Source of the DNA: Didymella arachidicola
Taxonomy: Eukaryota; Ascomycota; Dothideomycetes; Pleosporales; Didymellaceae
Assembly: GCA_016630955.3 (NCBI GenBank)
Contig: CM049988.1
Coordinates: forward strand, 2,356,001-2,420,000
Length of the DNA stretch: 64,000 nucleotides
Direction of reading: 5' to 3'
The notes under the pieces were generated by a model. It searched no databases, was not told the DNA's origin, and worked only from the letters and a program-made list of their open reading frames with translations. Below are positions 22,875 through 34,428 of the stretch, piece after piece (positions within the stretch are counted from its first letter, which is position 1; every line of letters starts with the position of its first letter). The translations under genes and the position numbers were made by a program.

Positions 22875-23718
22875 TTCGAGCTCTATACCAATTTCTCAAT
22901 CGACCATGGCCTGATATCAGTGTATGCAGACCATTGAACCCTTCCTTTCCGCTGCACTCCAAAAGACAATGCCACGTGATGAACTGTCAAGCGATCCATG
23001 CAGACATCCCGCCCACCGACTCCTCACCTCTCTCCTGATCCGAACCAACCATCGCAAACTCCACCACGTAATCTAACCACGCCATACCCCAGCACAAACC
23101 TCACCACCACCAATCCCTCCACCCCTCAATCCTCCCCTGCCTATCGTGACTACCGTCGTTCCAGTAACACCCCGCAACTCAGCAACGACGCCCACCAAGT
23201 CAAACTCGCCGGATACTCATCGCAGCGCTCTTGGGGCTGGATAGTGTACTCGGCATTGCTTTATTCTGGTGTGTAAATGTGCGCCGTAATGATGGTTGAA
23301 GTGGTGGAAAGGGGACACACCGACGCGCTGGTACGCATCTGAGCGCACAGCAAGGGTCTTGGACGAGGACGTGGAGTGTTACATGCGATAGCTGCTGGAT
23401 GCGTGTTTGAGGGTTGGGTGGGTGGGAGCGCTGGTGTCGTGGGCGTTGCGGGTTTACTTGTGCGTGGCTGCGGATACGCTCTGTTTTTGGCAGTGTGTTG
23501 GGGGATTGTGCGGTGTGTGGGTTGCGCTGTAGGGAACTTCTCTGTGAGTGAGGATGAAACGGTGTTCGGGTCGAGGGGTGGTGTGGGGAGTACTGCTGGA
23601 TATGAACTAAGGCCGGTTTCTCGTGCGGTGTGGTGAGTTTGCCAAGGACAAGGTGATGATATTGGGGTTCTGGTTTTACTCTGATTATCGTACACCTCGT
23701 TCGCTGATGCAAACCAAT
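22875..23718. other. Intergenic between convergent genes
   Basis: Between the 3' ends of the DUF3984-like gene and GPI10. The plus strand shifts from C-rich (23030-23200) to G-rich (23390-23640), giving long but compositionally biased frames on both strands. No domain was recognised, so none is called. Confidence 0.5.
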
Positions 23719-25829
23719 CTACTCGTCCAGACACCACACAACCACATCCCCGACTCTCCGCGAGTCATCGTGGAAGTGGCTATTAAACCCCCTCCAACAC
23801 TCCTTATACCTCGTCTCGCTCAACACATCCTTGAGCTGCTCCTCCAACGCAGCAAAGAAGACCAGATTCTGGGGCCACGCGCGGCGGTACTTGGCCCTGA
23901 ACTTGGGGTCCTGCGATGCGAGGAACTGCGCGCTCCGACTGCCACTGCTCGTGATGGTGTTGATGGATTCCATGTTATCCCTCAGCCATCTCTTCGGCCC
24001 GGGGTTGATGTAGAACTCGTCGGCTTCGTCGAGATACGTGTCTCGCTCATCGAGTGGGATGTTGATGGGCGGTTCGCATGTCAGCGCCCAGGCGTTGATA
24101 TTGGGGTACACGAGGTGAGAGCGCCAGGGCGTGGAGTGGCAGGGCATGAGGAAGCCGACTGTTGTGTTGAGGACTGTTGTGGGCGGGGAGGACGTTGTGT
24201 GTGAAGAGAGATTGTTGCGGGACTCGTGCTTGTGTCTGATGTAGTGCAGCACGTCGATCACGCCGCGCTGGTGGATTTGCGAGGCATATCCTGCGATGGT
24301 GAAGTTGATGAGCAGAAGAAGGCCTACCGTTGCGCGCCGGGATGGTCGAGCGTGCGGTGGGAGAAAAGTGGACAGCGGCTGTGCGGAGAGGATGTGCAGG
24401 AAGGGGAGGATTGGGTAGAGGAAACGGACTTCTTTGTGGGAGATCAGGCTCAAGGTGAGGGGCATGATGATCGATGTGCATGCCAGACGTGAGAGTATGC
24501 CATGATTGATCGGGGAGGCGCCACCAGTCAGCGTCGAAACTCGTAATGTGTGCCACAGGCCTACTGCAGCGAACGGCAAGGCAGTTGTGAGCAGCAGAGG
24601 CAGGCCTTCTGTGAAATAGTAGTCCGGCCGATTTCTGCCATAGAAGACAGCAAGTGACTGGGCGATGTTGAAGTAGAGAAACCGCAGAGGAGGCAGCGTC
24701 CAGACGCCGTAGTATGCTCTATCAGACAACACTGACAAGCCAAGAACAGAGGATCTGGGGTTGTCAGTCAATGATCGCCGCCAGCTTCAACGTAGCCACA
24801 TTTGGCTGCTCGTGCATGAACTTGACTTACCCGCATAGTATGGCTTCACGGGTTAGAATATACCGCAGCTTGTTCGGCGCTTGCGTAAGGGTCGGGACGG
24901 CGACGGACAGCCAGATGAGGACATTTGTGGGTCGAAGCACACAGGCAAAAGCTGCTAGTAGCAGTGACAGACGCAGCCTGTGAGGATGAGTCTAATTTCA
25001 GAGTGGAGCTGGGGTAGCAGCCTACTGCAAGATCGATTTGAGATCACCTTGGGCTGCAACTAGGGCTTTGCCTTCTTTGCGAGGTTGACGGGCAACTGTC
25101 GAATGCCAAGGCCAATAGTAGACAGCGATGATCGTGAAGGTTGTTTCAAGGCAATTGGACAGCGTTCGTGTTGAACAGAACCACTGCCACGGGCTGCATA
25201 CGGATATTGCAAGCTAGCGTGTCGCAGTCAGACGTGCAATGCTGAGACGGTAAATTGCGGGACGGTGACATACAGTAGTGAGCGCCGTGCGACTGCCGCG
25301 GCCGTACACTTTCTCCGCAAATTTCCATGTGTAGCAGTCAAGTAGCGCAGCGGACACAGCCTGGACAACCTTCGGCGTTGACAGGAGTAGTTCAGCTTTG
25401 ACAGGTAGACTCAAGCCACCGAAATCAGCTAGGAGAGCCGCGACTCGGTAGGCGGCTGCAAATAGCCCCGGGTGCAGGGACGACCGCAACTGCGTTCTCC
25501 ACTCCTACTCAGCGTGAGACGGAGTGCAGCAAAATATTTCCTCTACAGCATCGAATAGATGAGACTGCTTGAGAGCGAAGGGAAATTACCCAAGTAATCC
25601 AGGCATTGCTGGCGTCGCCCAAGGCCAGCTGCCATGCCGGCTCGAGCGACTGGAAGAACTCGTCCGGCTGGAAGAAGGAGCGCAGCGTCAATGCATTCAC
25701 GATGCGGAAGGCCAGCAGCAGGGCGAAAATGCCTAGCGTCGAGTCACGATAGCTGGTAGAGGGCTTCTCTGGTGGAGCATCAGTTCGGGCGGCAGTCGTG
25801 GCAAGTGCGGAGTCGCTGGCGGACGGCAT
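23719..25829 (-). CDS. GPI10: GPI mannosyltransferase 3 (Gpi10/PIG-B)
   Basis: Transfers the third mannose to the GPI-anchor precursor on the lumenal side of the ER. Five exons (25829-25590, 25504-25274, 25213-25026, 24977-24831, 24754-23719) join in frame to 613 residues, about the length of yeast Gpi10. Introns are 48-85 nt with GT-AG ends. The first span is followed by the GT-C catalytic motif FFQPDEFFQSLEPAW (QPDE at residues 54-57). Further family features are YTWKFAEKVYGRGSRTAL, SPWQWFCSTRTLSNCLETT, FACVLRPTNVLIWL, DRAYYGVWTLPPLRFLYFN and SLISHKEVRFLYPILPFL, the last being the conserved HKExRF motif. It is multi-pass throughout. The C-terminal domain (CHSTPWRSHLVYP; FYINPGPKRWLRDN) also matches PIG-B/Gpi10 and separates it from Alg9 and Alg12 relatives. 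Confidence 0.93.
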
Positions 25830-27374
25830 TGGGCGACGAGATCAAGGGCCGCTGCAGTCGGGCACGAGCAAGCAGTCGGGGTGCGGACAGGCAAGCGAGG
25901 GATGGACTTTTGGTGCAGAGGTGACGAATCTCACGATGGGTTGCAGCGGGCCAGGCCAGTCTTGGCGAAACGGACCGGTGCAATGCGTGCTGCGCCAATG
26001 CGTTTTTGTCAAGAGTGCAGAAAATGATGATTTGTTCTATGCCTGTTTGGGTATTTCACGATAGACCATGGCCGGCGTCTAGACTGCAGGCTCATCTGTT
26101 GGCCTGCCACGACGCAGTGTGACTTCGCCGAGAGGTGGTCTGTGGTTCACGATAGGCAGGCGGCGCGAAACAGTACAATCATAGTATTGTGTGTGCGTGC
26201 CGGGACTCGGGAGAGTGCAAGGACATGCTCAACACGATGGCAAAAAGCAAAGTGCAGCCATCGAGGCTACGGCAGGAAGATCTGGGGAAGAAGGGGCACA
26301 AGAGGGTCTAAGGGGAGCTGCATGTTGGTGAGGGTGCAGGGTTTTGGAGGTGAGGAGAATTAGCGTTGCCGCTTTTAGCTTCGTTAGCGTCGCCGGGGCG
26401 CGCTGCTCTTATCGCGGCTCACGATTTCCGTGACGAGCACTCGCAGCGGTGCAGTGTAGCAGCAGTACAGCTTACAGTACAAGTGCAGCAGCAGCCTGTG
26501 GACGGAAGAAGTGTCGCTGGGCCGGCGGAGGAGTGCAGACAGGCTGCAGGGCCGAGTCCCAACACGCCAGGCACACGGCTGCGAACAGGCTGGAGATGGG
26601 GTCTGCTCTTATCGCGGCTGGCAGCAGCTGCAGCGAACCCCCTCCCCCTCGTCGTGCGGGCGCCACCAGAGTTGTGTTGAGCGCCGGGTGGCTCCAGCCA
26701 ATGGGCGCTGCTGTGCGCGCTAGCGCTGCATGCGCCAGGCTCTGGCAGCCATGCCGAAGAGCGGCTGGTGGCATGTATGTGATTCCAGCCCGGGCCCGGT
26801 TGAAGGGTGATGAGGATACTTGAGGCACGCCAGGCTCCCAACAGCTGCTCAACAACGCGCTGAAATTGCAGCTTTGGCAGGCAGGCCTTGTTCTAGGTTG
26901 TTCCCGCAAGCCTCTCTCGTAGCCCAGAGCTCCGTGGCTAGCAGTGCTGTGTTGGCGCCCCACCACGGCCACATCGTTCACCTAACTCGTTCTCACCAGC
27001 GGCGGGCCACCTTTTCGGGCGCTCGTCATATCACTGCCCTATCGGGACGGCTTGGGGCGATCGCTGTCTCTCAACCACCCCATCCCAGCCGCGCAGCCAA
27101 GCGTCCTCGACCTCGCGCCGTTTTGCAGCAAGCATCACCACTGCGCGCTCGCTGCCCACCGCCATTGTCAGCCCTCTGCCCGCTGCCCGCTGCCCGCTGC
27201 CCGCTGCCCTCTCCCCTATTCTCTGTGCACCGCATCGTCTCGACCTGCCTCCGGCGCAGCATGACACACCCGCCGACGCCGCGAGCCTCGAGATAATTTT
27301 TGAATCTGACCGTCGGCACCCTGACATGGTCGCACTGCACGGGCTGAACTGAGACGACTGAGCGCTCGCTCGCC
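25830..27374. other. 1.5 kb GC-rich divergent intergenic region
   Basis: Should contain the promoters of GPI10 (minus) and the large kinase (plus). Overlapping frames here are by-products of GC-rich sequence; no domain is visible. It ends in a C-rich leader with a short 7-bp tandem repeat just upstream of the kinase. Confidence 0.5.
27176..27209 (+). repeat. Short tandem repeat, 7-bp unit GCTGCCC
   Basis: About five copies of GCTGCCC in direct succession in the C-rich leader about 165-200 bp upstream of the kinase start codon. Likely part of its 5' untranslated region or core promoter. Prone to length variation. Confidence 0.7.
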
Positions 27375-30300
27375 ATGACTGGCCCGGACCTGACAGCGGG
27401 GGAGCAGCAGCACCACCACAGGGGCCTCGACGACACTGCGCGCACCCGCTGCACGCCGCCCAACGGCCCGCACGACAGCACGCCCGGCCAGCAGCAGCAG
27501 CACAGCAATGGCCTGCAGCCCCCGCCGCTCGACGAGGCGGACAGCACGCCGCGCTCCGAGGCCCCCTCGGACGCGGCCGCGGTGAATGCGAGTCTGCGGG
27601 CTGCCGTCGTCGACTGCAGCGACGAGCCCAGCTACTTTTCACCGCAGCCCCGCCGCGCCTACTCGTCCACCATCACGCGCAGCACGCCCGCCTCGAGCGA
27701 GCCGTCGCCCGCGAGCAGCGCCAACGCCTCGACGACGTCGGTCCACCACATCACAGGCACTTCGCTGGGCGACGCCTTCGGGCCCTCGCTGCACCCGCTC
27801 AACCGCCCCGCCTACGAGCGCGACCTCTCGGGCATATCGACCGCCAGCAACGTCACCGTCCGCGCCCACCCCGCCGCGCCCCTCCACCACCTCGCCTCCG
27901 AGCCTGCTGTTGCGCAGCAGCGCCATGGCCCCGTCTACCCCAACCAGAGCTACGCAGCGCTGCAGTTCCAGCAGTACCCCGCGCCCTACATCCCCCCCAT
28001 ACAGCGCGCTCGCAGCTCCCAACCTGCCCACTTCTCCGCCAACTCCGTCTCCTCGATCCCCTCCTTTGGCGCTTCGAATCTCCACTACCGCGATATCATG
28101 GACAGTGCCCCGCGCACTGCCGGCAACTCTCCTATAAGTAGTCCTGGTCTCTTTGACCCCTCCAGACACATGGATACGTCGGGCTCCAAGGAACCTACCG
28201 ACGGCCTCTACGCGAGTCCGTGGCTCCACCACACTCACCGACAAGCACCCAAGGAAAGCCATCTCGCCGACGTGACGCACGATCCTGTCTCCGGCCGCAA
28301 GGTGGTCAACCAATACGAAATCATCGACGAGCTTGGACGTGGCGTGCACGGAAAGGTCAAGCTGGGGAAGGACCTAATGTCGGGCAAGTATGTCGCCATC
28401 AAGATCGTGGACAGGTACTCCAAGCGTCGCCGTCTGGGCAAGAACACCAGCCACGAGGACAAGATCAAGCGCGAGATTGCCATTTTGAAGAAGGCCCGTC
28501 ACCCCAACATCGTCAGTCTACTCGAAGTCATCGACGACCCGGCTAAGAAAAAGGTCTACATAGTCCTCGAGCACGTCGAGCTTGGCGAAGTCAAGTGGAG
28601 GACCGAAGGCGCCCCCGAAGTCACTCTGGTTGAATGGAGGCGCTTCCAACGGGAGTCAGAAGGCATATTCGACGATGACAGGGCTGCACGTGAGGATGAA
28701 CGTATCATCAGGAGAGCACACCAGAAGCTTGTCCGTCAACGACGCAGGGAAGCCAGGGAAGCCCATCTCCGCCGGCAAACCATCACCGGCAACGAGCCTT
28801 GGAGTTTCGAGTTCGGTGGTGACTCCGATGACGACATGTACTCGGAGACTGGCCGTAGTTCTCGTGCCTCGAACCGTGAGGACCGTCCTCACAGCCGCGT
28901 CCAGTTCCACGAAAAACAAGATGCATCAGCGCACACCGACGACACTATGGAGACTGCTTTCTGCACTTCCATGCTTGCTCCCGCGCCCCAAGGTGACGAT
29001 AACGCAGCGACTGGTCTTGAAGGCACCATGTACGGTGCCTACGATACAGAGCTCACCCGTGGCCGCACAGCCAGCGTCGCCGACAGCAGCTCATCCCACC
29101 CAGATGGCGAGCACGAGGAGGTCCCTGAGCACTTCCGCTACGTCCCGCTCATGACCATCCAGGGTGCCTGGGAGGCTTTCAAAGATACTGTCCTCGGTCT
29201 CGAATACCTCCACTACCAGAACGTCATTCACCGCGACATCAAGCCTGCCAACCTGCTCGTCACCAAAGAGCACCGCATCAAGATCTCTGACTTTGGCGTG
29301 TCCTACCTTGGTCGTCAGAAGACAGACGAAGGGTTTGGGGACCAATCTGAGAACGAGATGCAGGAAGAAGACGAAGCTATCGAGCTAGCGAAGACGGTCG
29401 GCACGCCAGCGTTCTACGCACCTGAACTCTGTAGGACTGACTTCAGTGCTGAAACGCCGCACATCGACGGTGGCATCGACGTATGGGCCCTTGGTATCAC
29501 TCTCTATTGTCTGGTCTACGGCCGTGTGCCCTTCCACGAAAACAACCCCTTTGCCTTGATGAAGGCCATCAGCGAGAACGAACCCTACATTCCACGATAC
29601 CGACTCAAGCCCGTCTCCGAGCGCGCCAACTCCCGACCAAACTCACACGGGCGCAACATGCAACCAATCGCGAATGCAAAGAGAGCGCCGCACGACGTTG
29701 ACTACGAGGAGATTGATGAGAACCTTCGTGATCTGCTGAAGTGTCTGCTCGTCAAGGACCCCAAGCACCGCATCACAATCCACGAAATCAAGAGGCACCC
29801 GTGGTTGCTGCAAGGTCTCAACAACTACAACACTTGGATGGAAGAGACAGATCCTGATCGCTCTTCTCAGGGCCGCAAGATTGAGATTACAGACGACGAC
29901 CTCGAGAAGGCTGTCGTTCCTGTTGGTCTTGTTGAGCGGATGCGGTCAGCTGCGAAGAAAGCCACAGACTACGTCACCAAAAGCTTCACGCGAGGCGGAT
30001 CGAACTCACGTCGTCGCGCCCAGAGCTCCGCACATGACTTGCCTGCTAGTATGAGCACGACGTCCTCGAGTAGTACCATCAGCCAGGACGCACGACGTGG
30101 CAGCATAGCACCAAATGCGATCTTGGATATGCTTGGTAGATCACGCGACGAGCACCCACTCTCTCACAGCGTTACTGCTAGTCCCGAAGCGAAGGAGCGA
30201 GCCAGATATTTTGAGAGCCCTGACTCTCGAAATGCCTCTCCCATGCAGAACTCTGAAACCTACCGACCGGCAATGGCCGACCGCTCCGTATCGTCGGTAT

Positions 30301-31613
30301 ACACGATCCGACAAACCATTCTCGAGCCGCGATCTACGTCGCCTCTTGTTCCCTCCGCACTGCCAGGTACTCCCACTGCGTTGGATACGCCTACCGGATC
30401 GCACCTCAGTGGTTTGTTCGGTGGTCTCCCCCGCAGGGTTGTTAACAGCATGAAGAGCAAGGATAAGCTCAGGCCTCCACGAGACCACACTCGCAAAAAA
30501 TCATTTGACAGGTCGATTGATCGCCTCATGGTCGGCGAGCAGGATCCACATGGCGTTCCTAGCCTTGCGTTGAGCACAGCCAGTGCAGCCGGTCATGTCG
30601 ACGCGCCGGACCTCAGGGAAATGTCACCCGGTGCACGAAGCCGGTCGCCCAGCTACTCGGATGCACACTCCGCCGATCGTCTCGACTCATCCTCCCGCCA
30701 ATCTTCGATATCATCTCTGTCATCTCGCTTGGCTAGTCGATGGGCAGCTGCAAATGAGCTTGAAGTTGGACCAACCCTGGACATTCCCGTCGGTTCCTAC
30801 AAGTCCGCCACATCATCACGCTCTGCGCACACAGCCAATTCACACTGGCTATCAAGCGCTCACGAGACCTCGGACGAGAGATTCAGCCGCGCGAAGGACG
30901 AATTTATTCGCCGCAGAGTGCATGAAGAGAAGATCAGTAGCGAACGATCGGTGTCCGCCACACACCGATCTGGCTTTGCTAACGACAACACTGCTTGCCC
31001 TCCCAGCCCAGACGACGAGACCTACAATCAACGCCAACGGGAGCTAAGTCAACAGCAGAAGGTCGAGGAGTATCTGGGCACACAGCACACCGAGTCCTCT
31101 GAGAATAGCCCTGTCGGTGGACAAGAGCGTGGCCTGGCTTTCTGTTCTTCTGAGGAGCAGTTCACGCCCATGTCGCAATCGACCTCGAACCCATCTATTC
31201 CATCCGTTGCATCCGCTAGCTCTTCTGTACCAGAAGACTGCGCTCATCTGGACCAATTTGCCAGAATGCTACCCACGGCATCCGCCGATTCAATTTCGCA
31301 CAACCAGTTTGATGCCCCATTGGACGACTCAGCTGGTTATGATGGCGACCACGCCGTTGACAGTGACGAAGATGACAGCAGCGACGACGATGGTGGTCTC
31401 TTCATGGGCAGGAAGAAGCCGGCGCCCAAGCCTCGACGTACCAACTCCATCTCCAACGCCGAGCTCGCGCGCTCCAACATATCCAAGGAAGTCATCAACA
31501 GTCGCCGACGCTCAGCACGCAGCGGCAGCAACGGCACCATCAAGAAGATCCCTCCGCCTGGTGCGGCAGACCCCTCGGCCACCATCCCCGTCGAGCACGC
31601 CCCCGAACCATAG
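27375..31613 (+). CDS. Sak1/Ssp1-like CaMKK-family serine/threonine kinase
   Basis: A 1412-residue single-exon kinase of the group that phosphorylates the activation loop of Snf1/AMPK (yeast Sak1, Tos3, Elm1; fission yeast Ssp1). A disordered N-terminus of about 300 residues precedes the kinase domain: YEIIDELGRGVHGKVKLG near residue 312, VAIKIVD with the ATP-binding Lys near 341, HRDIKPANLL near 618, DFG near 638, TPAFYAPEL near 680 and HPWLL near 807. A charged insert of about 180 residues (400-585) sits between the hinge region (VYIVLEHVELGEVKW) and helix E (WEAFKDTVLGLEYLHY); such an insert is seen in fungal members. The Ser-rich C-terminal tail of about 580 residues has acidic (DSDEDDSSDDDG) and basic (KKPAPKPRR) patches. 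Start is the first ATG after a GC-rich leader. No intron is needed. Confidence 0.9.
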   Translation: MTGPDLTAGEQQHHHRGLDDTARTRCTPPNGPHDSTPGQQQQHSNGLQPPPLDEADSTPRSEAPSDAAAVNASLRAAVVDCSDEPSYFSPQPRRAYSSTITRSTPASSEPSPASSANASTTSVHHITGTSLGDAFGPSLHPLNRPAYERDLSGISTASNVTVRAHPAAPLHHLASEPAVAQQRHGPVYPNQSYAALQFQQYPAPYIPPIQRARSSQPAHFSANSVSSIPSFGASNLHYRDIMDSAPRTAGNSPISSPGLFDPSRHMDTSGSKEPTDGLYASPWLHHTHRQAPKESHLADVTHDPVSGRKVVNQYEIIDELGRGVHGKVKLGKDLMSGKYVAIKIVDRYSKRRRLGKNTSHEDKIKREIAILKKARHPNIVSLLEVIDDPAKKKVYIVLEHVELGEVKWRTEGAPEVTLVEWRRFQRESEGIFDDDRAAREDERIIRRAHQKLVRQRRREAREAHLRRQTITGNEPWSFEFGGDSDDDMYSETGRSSRASNREDRPHSRVQFHEKQDASAHTDDTMETAFCTSMLAPAPQGDDNAATGLEGTMYGAYDTELTRGRTASVADSSSSHPDGEHEEVPEHFRYVPLMTIQGAWEAFKDTVLGLEYLHYQNVIHRDIKPANLLVTKEHRIKISDFGVSYLGRQKTDEGFGDQSENEMQEEDEAIELAKTVGTPAFYAPELCRTDFSAETPHIDGGIDVWALGITLYCLVYGRVPFHENNPFALMKAISENEPYIPRYRLKPVSERANSRPNSHGRNMQPIANAKRAPHDVDYEEIDENLRDLLKCLLVKDPKHRITIHEIKRHPWLLQGLNNYNTWMEETDPDRSSQGRKIEITDDDLEKAVVPVGLVERMRSAAKKATDYVTKSFTRGGSNSRRRAQSSAHDLPASMSTTSSSSTISQDARRGSIAPNAILDMLGRSRDEHPLSHSVTASPEAKERARYFESPDSRNASPMQNSETYRPAMADRSVSSVYTIRQTILEPRSTSPLVPSALPGTPTALDTPTGSHLSGLFGGLPRRVVNSMKSKDKLRPPRDHTRKKSFDRSIDRLMVGEQDPHGVPSLALSTASAAGHVDAPDLREMSPGARSRSPSYSDAHSADRLDSSSRQSSISSLSSRLASRWAAANELEVGPTLDIPVGSYKSATSSRSAHTANSHWLSSAHETSDERFSRAKDEFIRRRVHEEKISSERSVSATHRSGFANDNTACPPSPDDETYNQRQRELSQQQKVEEYLGTQHTESSENSPVGGQERGLAFCSSEEQFTPMSQSTSNPSIPSVASASSSVPEDCAHLDQFARMLPTASADSISHNQFDAPLDDSAGYDGDHAVDSDEDDSSDDDGGLFMGRKKPAPKPRRTNSISNAELARSNISKEVINSRRRSARSGSNGTIKKIPPPGAADPSATIPVEHAPEP

Positions 31614-31859
31614 CATCTCACTCCGCAACACACAATTTGTTCTCTGTACGATACTGCATACTCCGGGCGTCTTTCCACAGCACACACACAAACAACATTT
31701 TGGGATACCCATCGTTCTCCAATGTACAAACAGCAACAACACACATATCGTCCCCATGGACCGGCGCGCGGCGTTTCCCCAAAATTTCCACGGCAGCATT
31801 TCCAATATCCTACACGGCCTGGTCTTATCCCCAGGCTACTACCATTCTGTAACTATCGA

Positions 31860-31898
<39 letters not shown>

Positions 31899-33568
31899 CG
31901 CTTTTGCATGGCAGGGGCGCTGGAGGGTATACGAGTATACATCGATGCATACGTCGCGTTGACACGAAGGGCAGTATGAATGACGAAGGGATGAAGGGAT
32001 GACGGATAAGCGCTGTTCGCAGTGCTCGATGCAAACGCTTACTAGACCTTTGACGCGTTTTGGGAATTAAATCATAGACACTCTTCTCTGTGTAGTATAG
32101 CGATAGTGCCTCCGACGTTGGGGATCACGTGGGATGGCAGGTTGATTATGAGAGGCGAGAGCCGAGTCGGAATAAACACAGTCCTATTGTATGTGTTGTA
32201 TGTGACTGCTTGAACCACCCGTTCCGAATCACTGCAAGCCCAAGCCTTCGCACACCGACTCTCACGTTAACCACCCCCCTTTCTCTCCCCTTCAAATATC
32301 CCCAAGTACCAAACCTAACTCACAAATGCTCGCCGATCAAAGACCACCAGCGCACCTCACCCTCACCCTGCACCCAATGCGCAGATACTCGGCGCTGATG
32401 TGTGTGCGTATGGAGTGTCAGTTAGCCTTCAGGGGTCAGGTATCATGCAAACAAACAGATTTCGACGGGTAAACGCTGTCTGCATTGTGAAAAGGGGGAG
32501 GGATGGGGTGATGTCGATGGCAGCGTGCAGAAGGTATATGGGTGGAAACTGCGCATGGGCGGGATTGATAAATCTTGCCCAACGCGGTAAGTTTTGAACA
32601 AGTGTGGATTGCAGATGAAGGGGGCAAGTGCATCGTGCTTGAGCCAATCAGATTGCGCGGTGGCGTAGAGCTAGTCTGATGTTGTCAGCGGGTTAAAGAC
32701 GGCGGTTGAGCGTATATGGTCCCCGTGATTTACGGTGAGTGACTGCTTTTTACGTCGTCGGGAATGGGAGCGGTGGTTTTTTGGTGTGATGGTGATTATG
32801 TGGGCTCTTCTGGAACATATTGCAGAAAGAAGAGGATGTTGGCGCTCGTGTGACGAGACTCTTGCATCTTGGGATTGGGATGGGGATGTTTGAAGGGCCG
32901 CGATGGCATCGAATTCTCATCCTCGACTTACGTAATTAGTACGAGGGAGTAGGTAACGGCACTTGGCTTGCATGTGTTTACTACAATGCCTGTGGTTGCT
33001 AGGAAACAGACGTGTCCATCCATTGCGGTACCTAGGTATCGTCATCTGACAGCGGTGATACTGTTGTCCGCGTTCCACAGTTGGTGATTTTGCTGGATTT
33101 CGACTCGAGCGAGGACATTTCACGAAGGGTATGGAGAGGGAGGAGACATGTGGCTGAATGTTTGGATTTCAATGGCCCCTTTAGCTTCATGTTATGGAGT
33201 GACAGCTGCGGGCGGTAGGCGGGTACACCGTCCCGTGCCAGGGTGACGAACAGGCTCCGTATCCAGGGGTCGTACAACCTTGCTCCTGGCTTGTGATGGA
33301 ATCGAGATGATAGATGAAGGATCTGTCCAATGTCATTGCAAAATCTTACTTTGGCGATCCCGTGAAGCCTCTCTCCAGGGGCGTCGACATTCCTTGCGGT
33401 GTTACTGCGGCGAGCACGCGACGAACTACTATCGAAGTATGACCTCTTTAACAGCTTTGAAACCAAATCGCGACACATTTCACGGGTGGAATCGTAAACA
33501 ACAGACTGACTCGACAATGCTAGGTGTTGGAAACAATCAGCACACTTGGGCTGACTGAGTTCGGTATC
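31614..33568. other. 2 kb intergenic region
   Basis: Contains the kinase 3' untranslated region, a long T tract, and the upstream region of the 33569 gene. No supported gene. An open frame on the minus strand enters from 34180 and ends at 33032, but most of it mirrors the plus-strand gene. Confidence 0.5.
31864..31898 (+). repeat. Poly(T) tract of 35 bases
   Basis: An uninterrupted run of 35 T starting about 250 bp after the kinase stop codon. It could be a reverse-oriented poly(A) remnant of a retroposed sequence, a nucleosome-free terminator-type tract, or partly an assembly artefact in a homopolymer. No adjacent retroelement sequence was recognised. Confidence 0.9.
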
Positions 33569-34261
33569 ATGACTGACCAGTGGCTGAGTATCCTCATGGA
33601 TTGGTGCAGGCATCGACGAAAGCCATGGATACCAAAGGCGGCTGGACCTTCCACTGACACTGAGCTTGTTGCTCCGTCCGAAAGCTCCAAATGGACCGAT
33701 TCTGGCATGTCCATCAGCGGTCTGACCTTTATCAATGAAGAGCCAACCGACGACTGGATCCCAGACTCTCGGTCTGAGGAGCCTATTTACTTGAACCTGG
33801 ACTTTGGAGATAGGATATACACCAAACTGCTCGAGTACGACAGCTTTTCCCGCTGGAGCGCCATGGAAGAGCTCAAGATCAGCCTGGAAAGGGACGGGTT
33901 GAGTGTCAAAGCCCTGTGGGATAAGGTCGAGATAATGGAAGTCTGCGGTGGTGACTGGGATGCCAGAGCCCGTCCAGGGTGGAGTCTGCAGCTGGACTGC
34001 CACAGCGTGGGAACATTTCTCGAGAAAGATAGTCTCGGATACGATAGCGACAGCGAAGACACTGAGACTGACGAAGAACGCTGGGTCGACGAAGTACTCG
34101 ATCGTTATGAGGAAGGATGGTGCCTTCCAAGATGGAGGGACAGAGTCGAACAAGAAAAGTCGATAAAGAAGAACATACATGATCCGTCGTGGAGGGTGCT
34201 GGCTCTAGGCTGCGTTTCAATGATCTTATTCATCGTTGTAGTTGTAGTATATACTGTCTGA
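33569..34261 (+). CDS. Hypothetical tail-anchored acidic protein
   Basis: A single-exon frame of 230 residues from MTDQWLSILMDWC. An in-frame extension upstream has no ATG. The protein is acidic and Trp-rich in the middle (EEPTDDWIPDSRSEEPIYLNL; SFSRWSAMEELKISLERDG), with a strongly acidic stretch DSDSEDTETDEER and then a basic patch. It ends in a single hydrophobic segment LALGCVSMILFIVVVVVYTV reaching the C-terminus, the arrangement of a tail-anchored membrane protein. Family not recognised. The opposite strand is also open for 382 codons (34180-33032), but the plus strand has the better codon pattern and a coherent architecture, so I call the plus strand. Confidence 0.5.
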   Translation: MTDQWLSILMDWCRHRRKPWIPKAAGPSTDTELVAPSESSKWTDSGMSISGLTFINEEPTDDWIPDSRSEEPIYLNLDFGDRIYTKLLEYDSFSRWSAMEELKISLERDGLSVKALWDKVEIMEVCGGDWDARARPGWSLQLDCHSVGTFLEKDSLGYDSDSEDTETDEERWVDEVLDRYEEGWCLPRWRDRVEQEKSIKKNIHDPSWRVLALGCVSMILFIVVVVVYTV

Positions 34262-34428
34262 AATCGAGACATGTCAAGTCCAGGGCCGAGTGGTAATGAG
34301 GAGAAAGAGGCAGATGAGATGGTGTGGGGCCAGCTTCAACGGCGTGTGCGTCATTACGTGGGGGAACCGCGGCATTGGGCCTTTGAGCTCCAAGACACGA
34401 ACGCGTTCAGCACCACTCTACATGCACA

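Noticed and set aside
22998..23276. 92-codon plus-strand Pro/Thr-rich frame after the DUF3984-like gene
   Set aside because: Low-complexity and strand-composition bias explain it; no domain, though a short hydrophobic end is present.
26419..27642. Several long frames on both strands upstream of and over the kinase start
   Set aside because: GC-rich sequence makes many frames open; translations are Arg/Ala/Cys-rich and mirror the kinase N-terminus.
33032..34180. 382-codon minus-strand frame
   Set aside because: About 60% of it is antisense to the better-supported plus-strand gene; kept as a finding rather than a gene.
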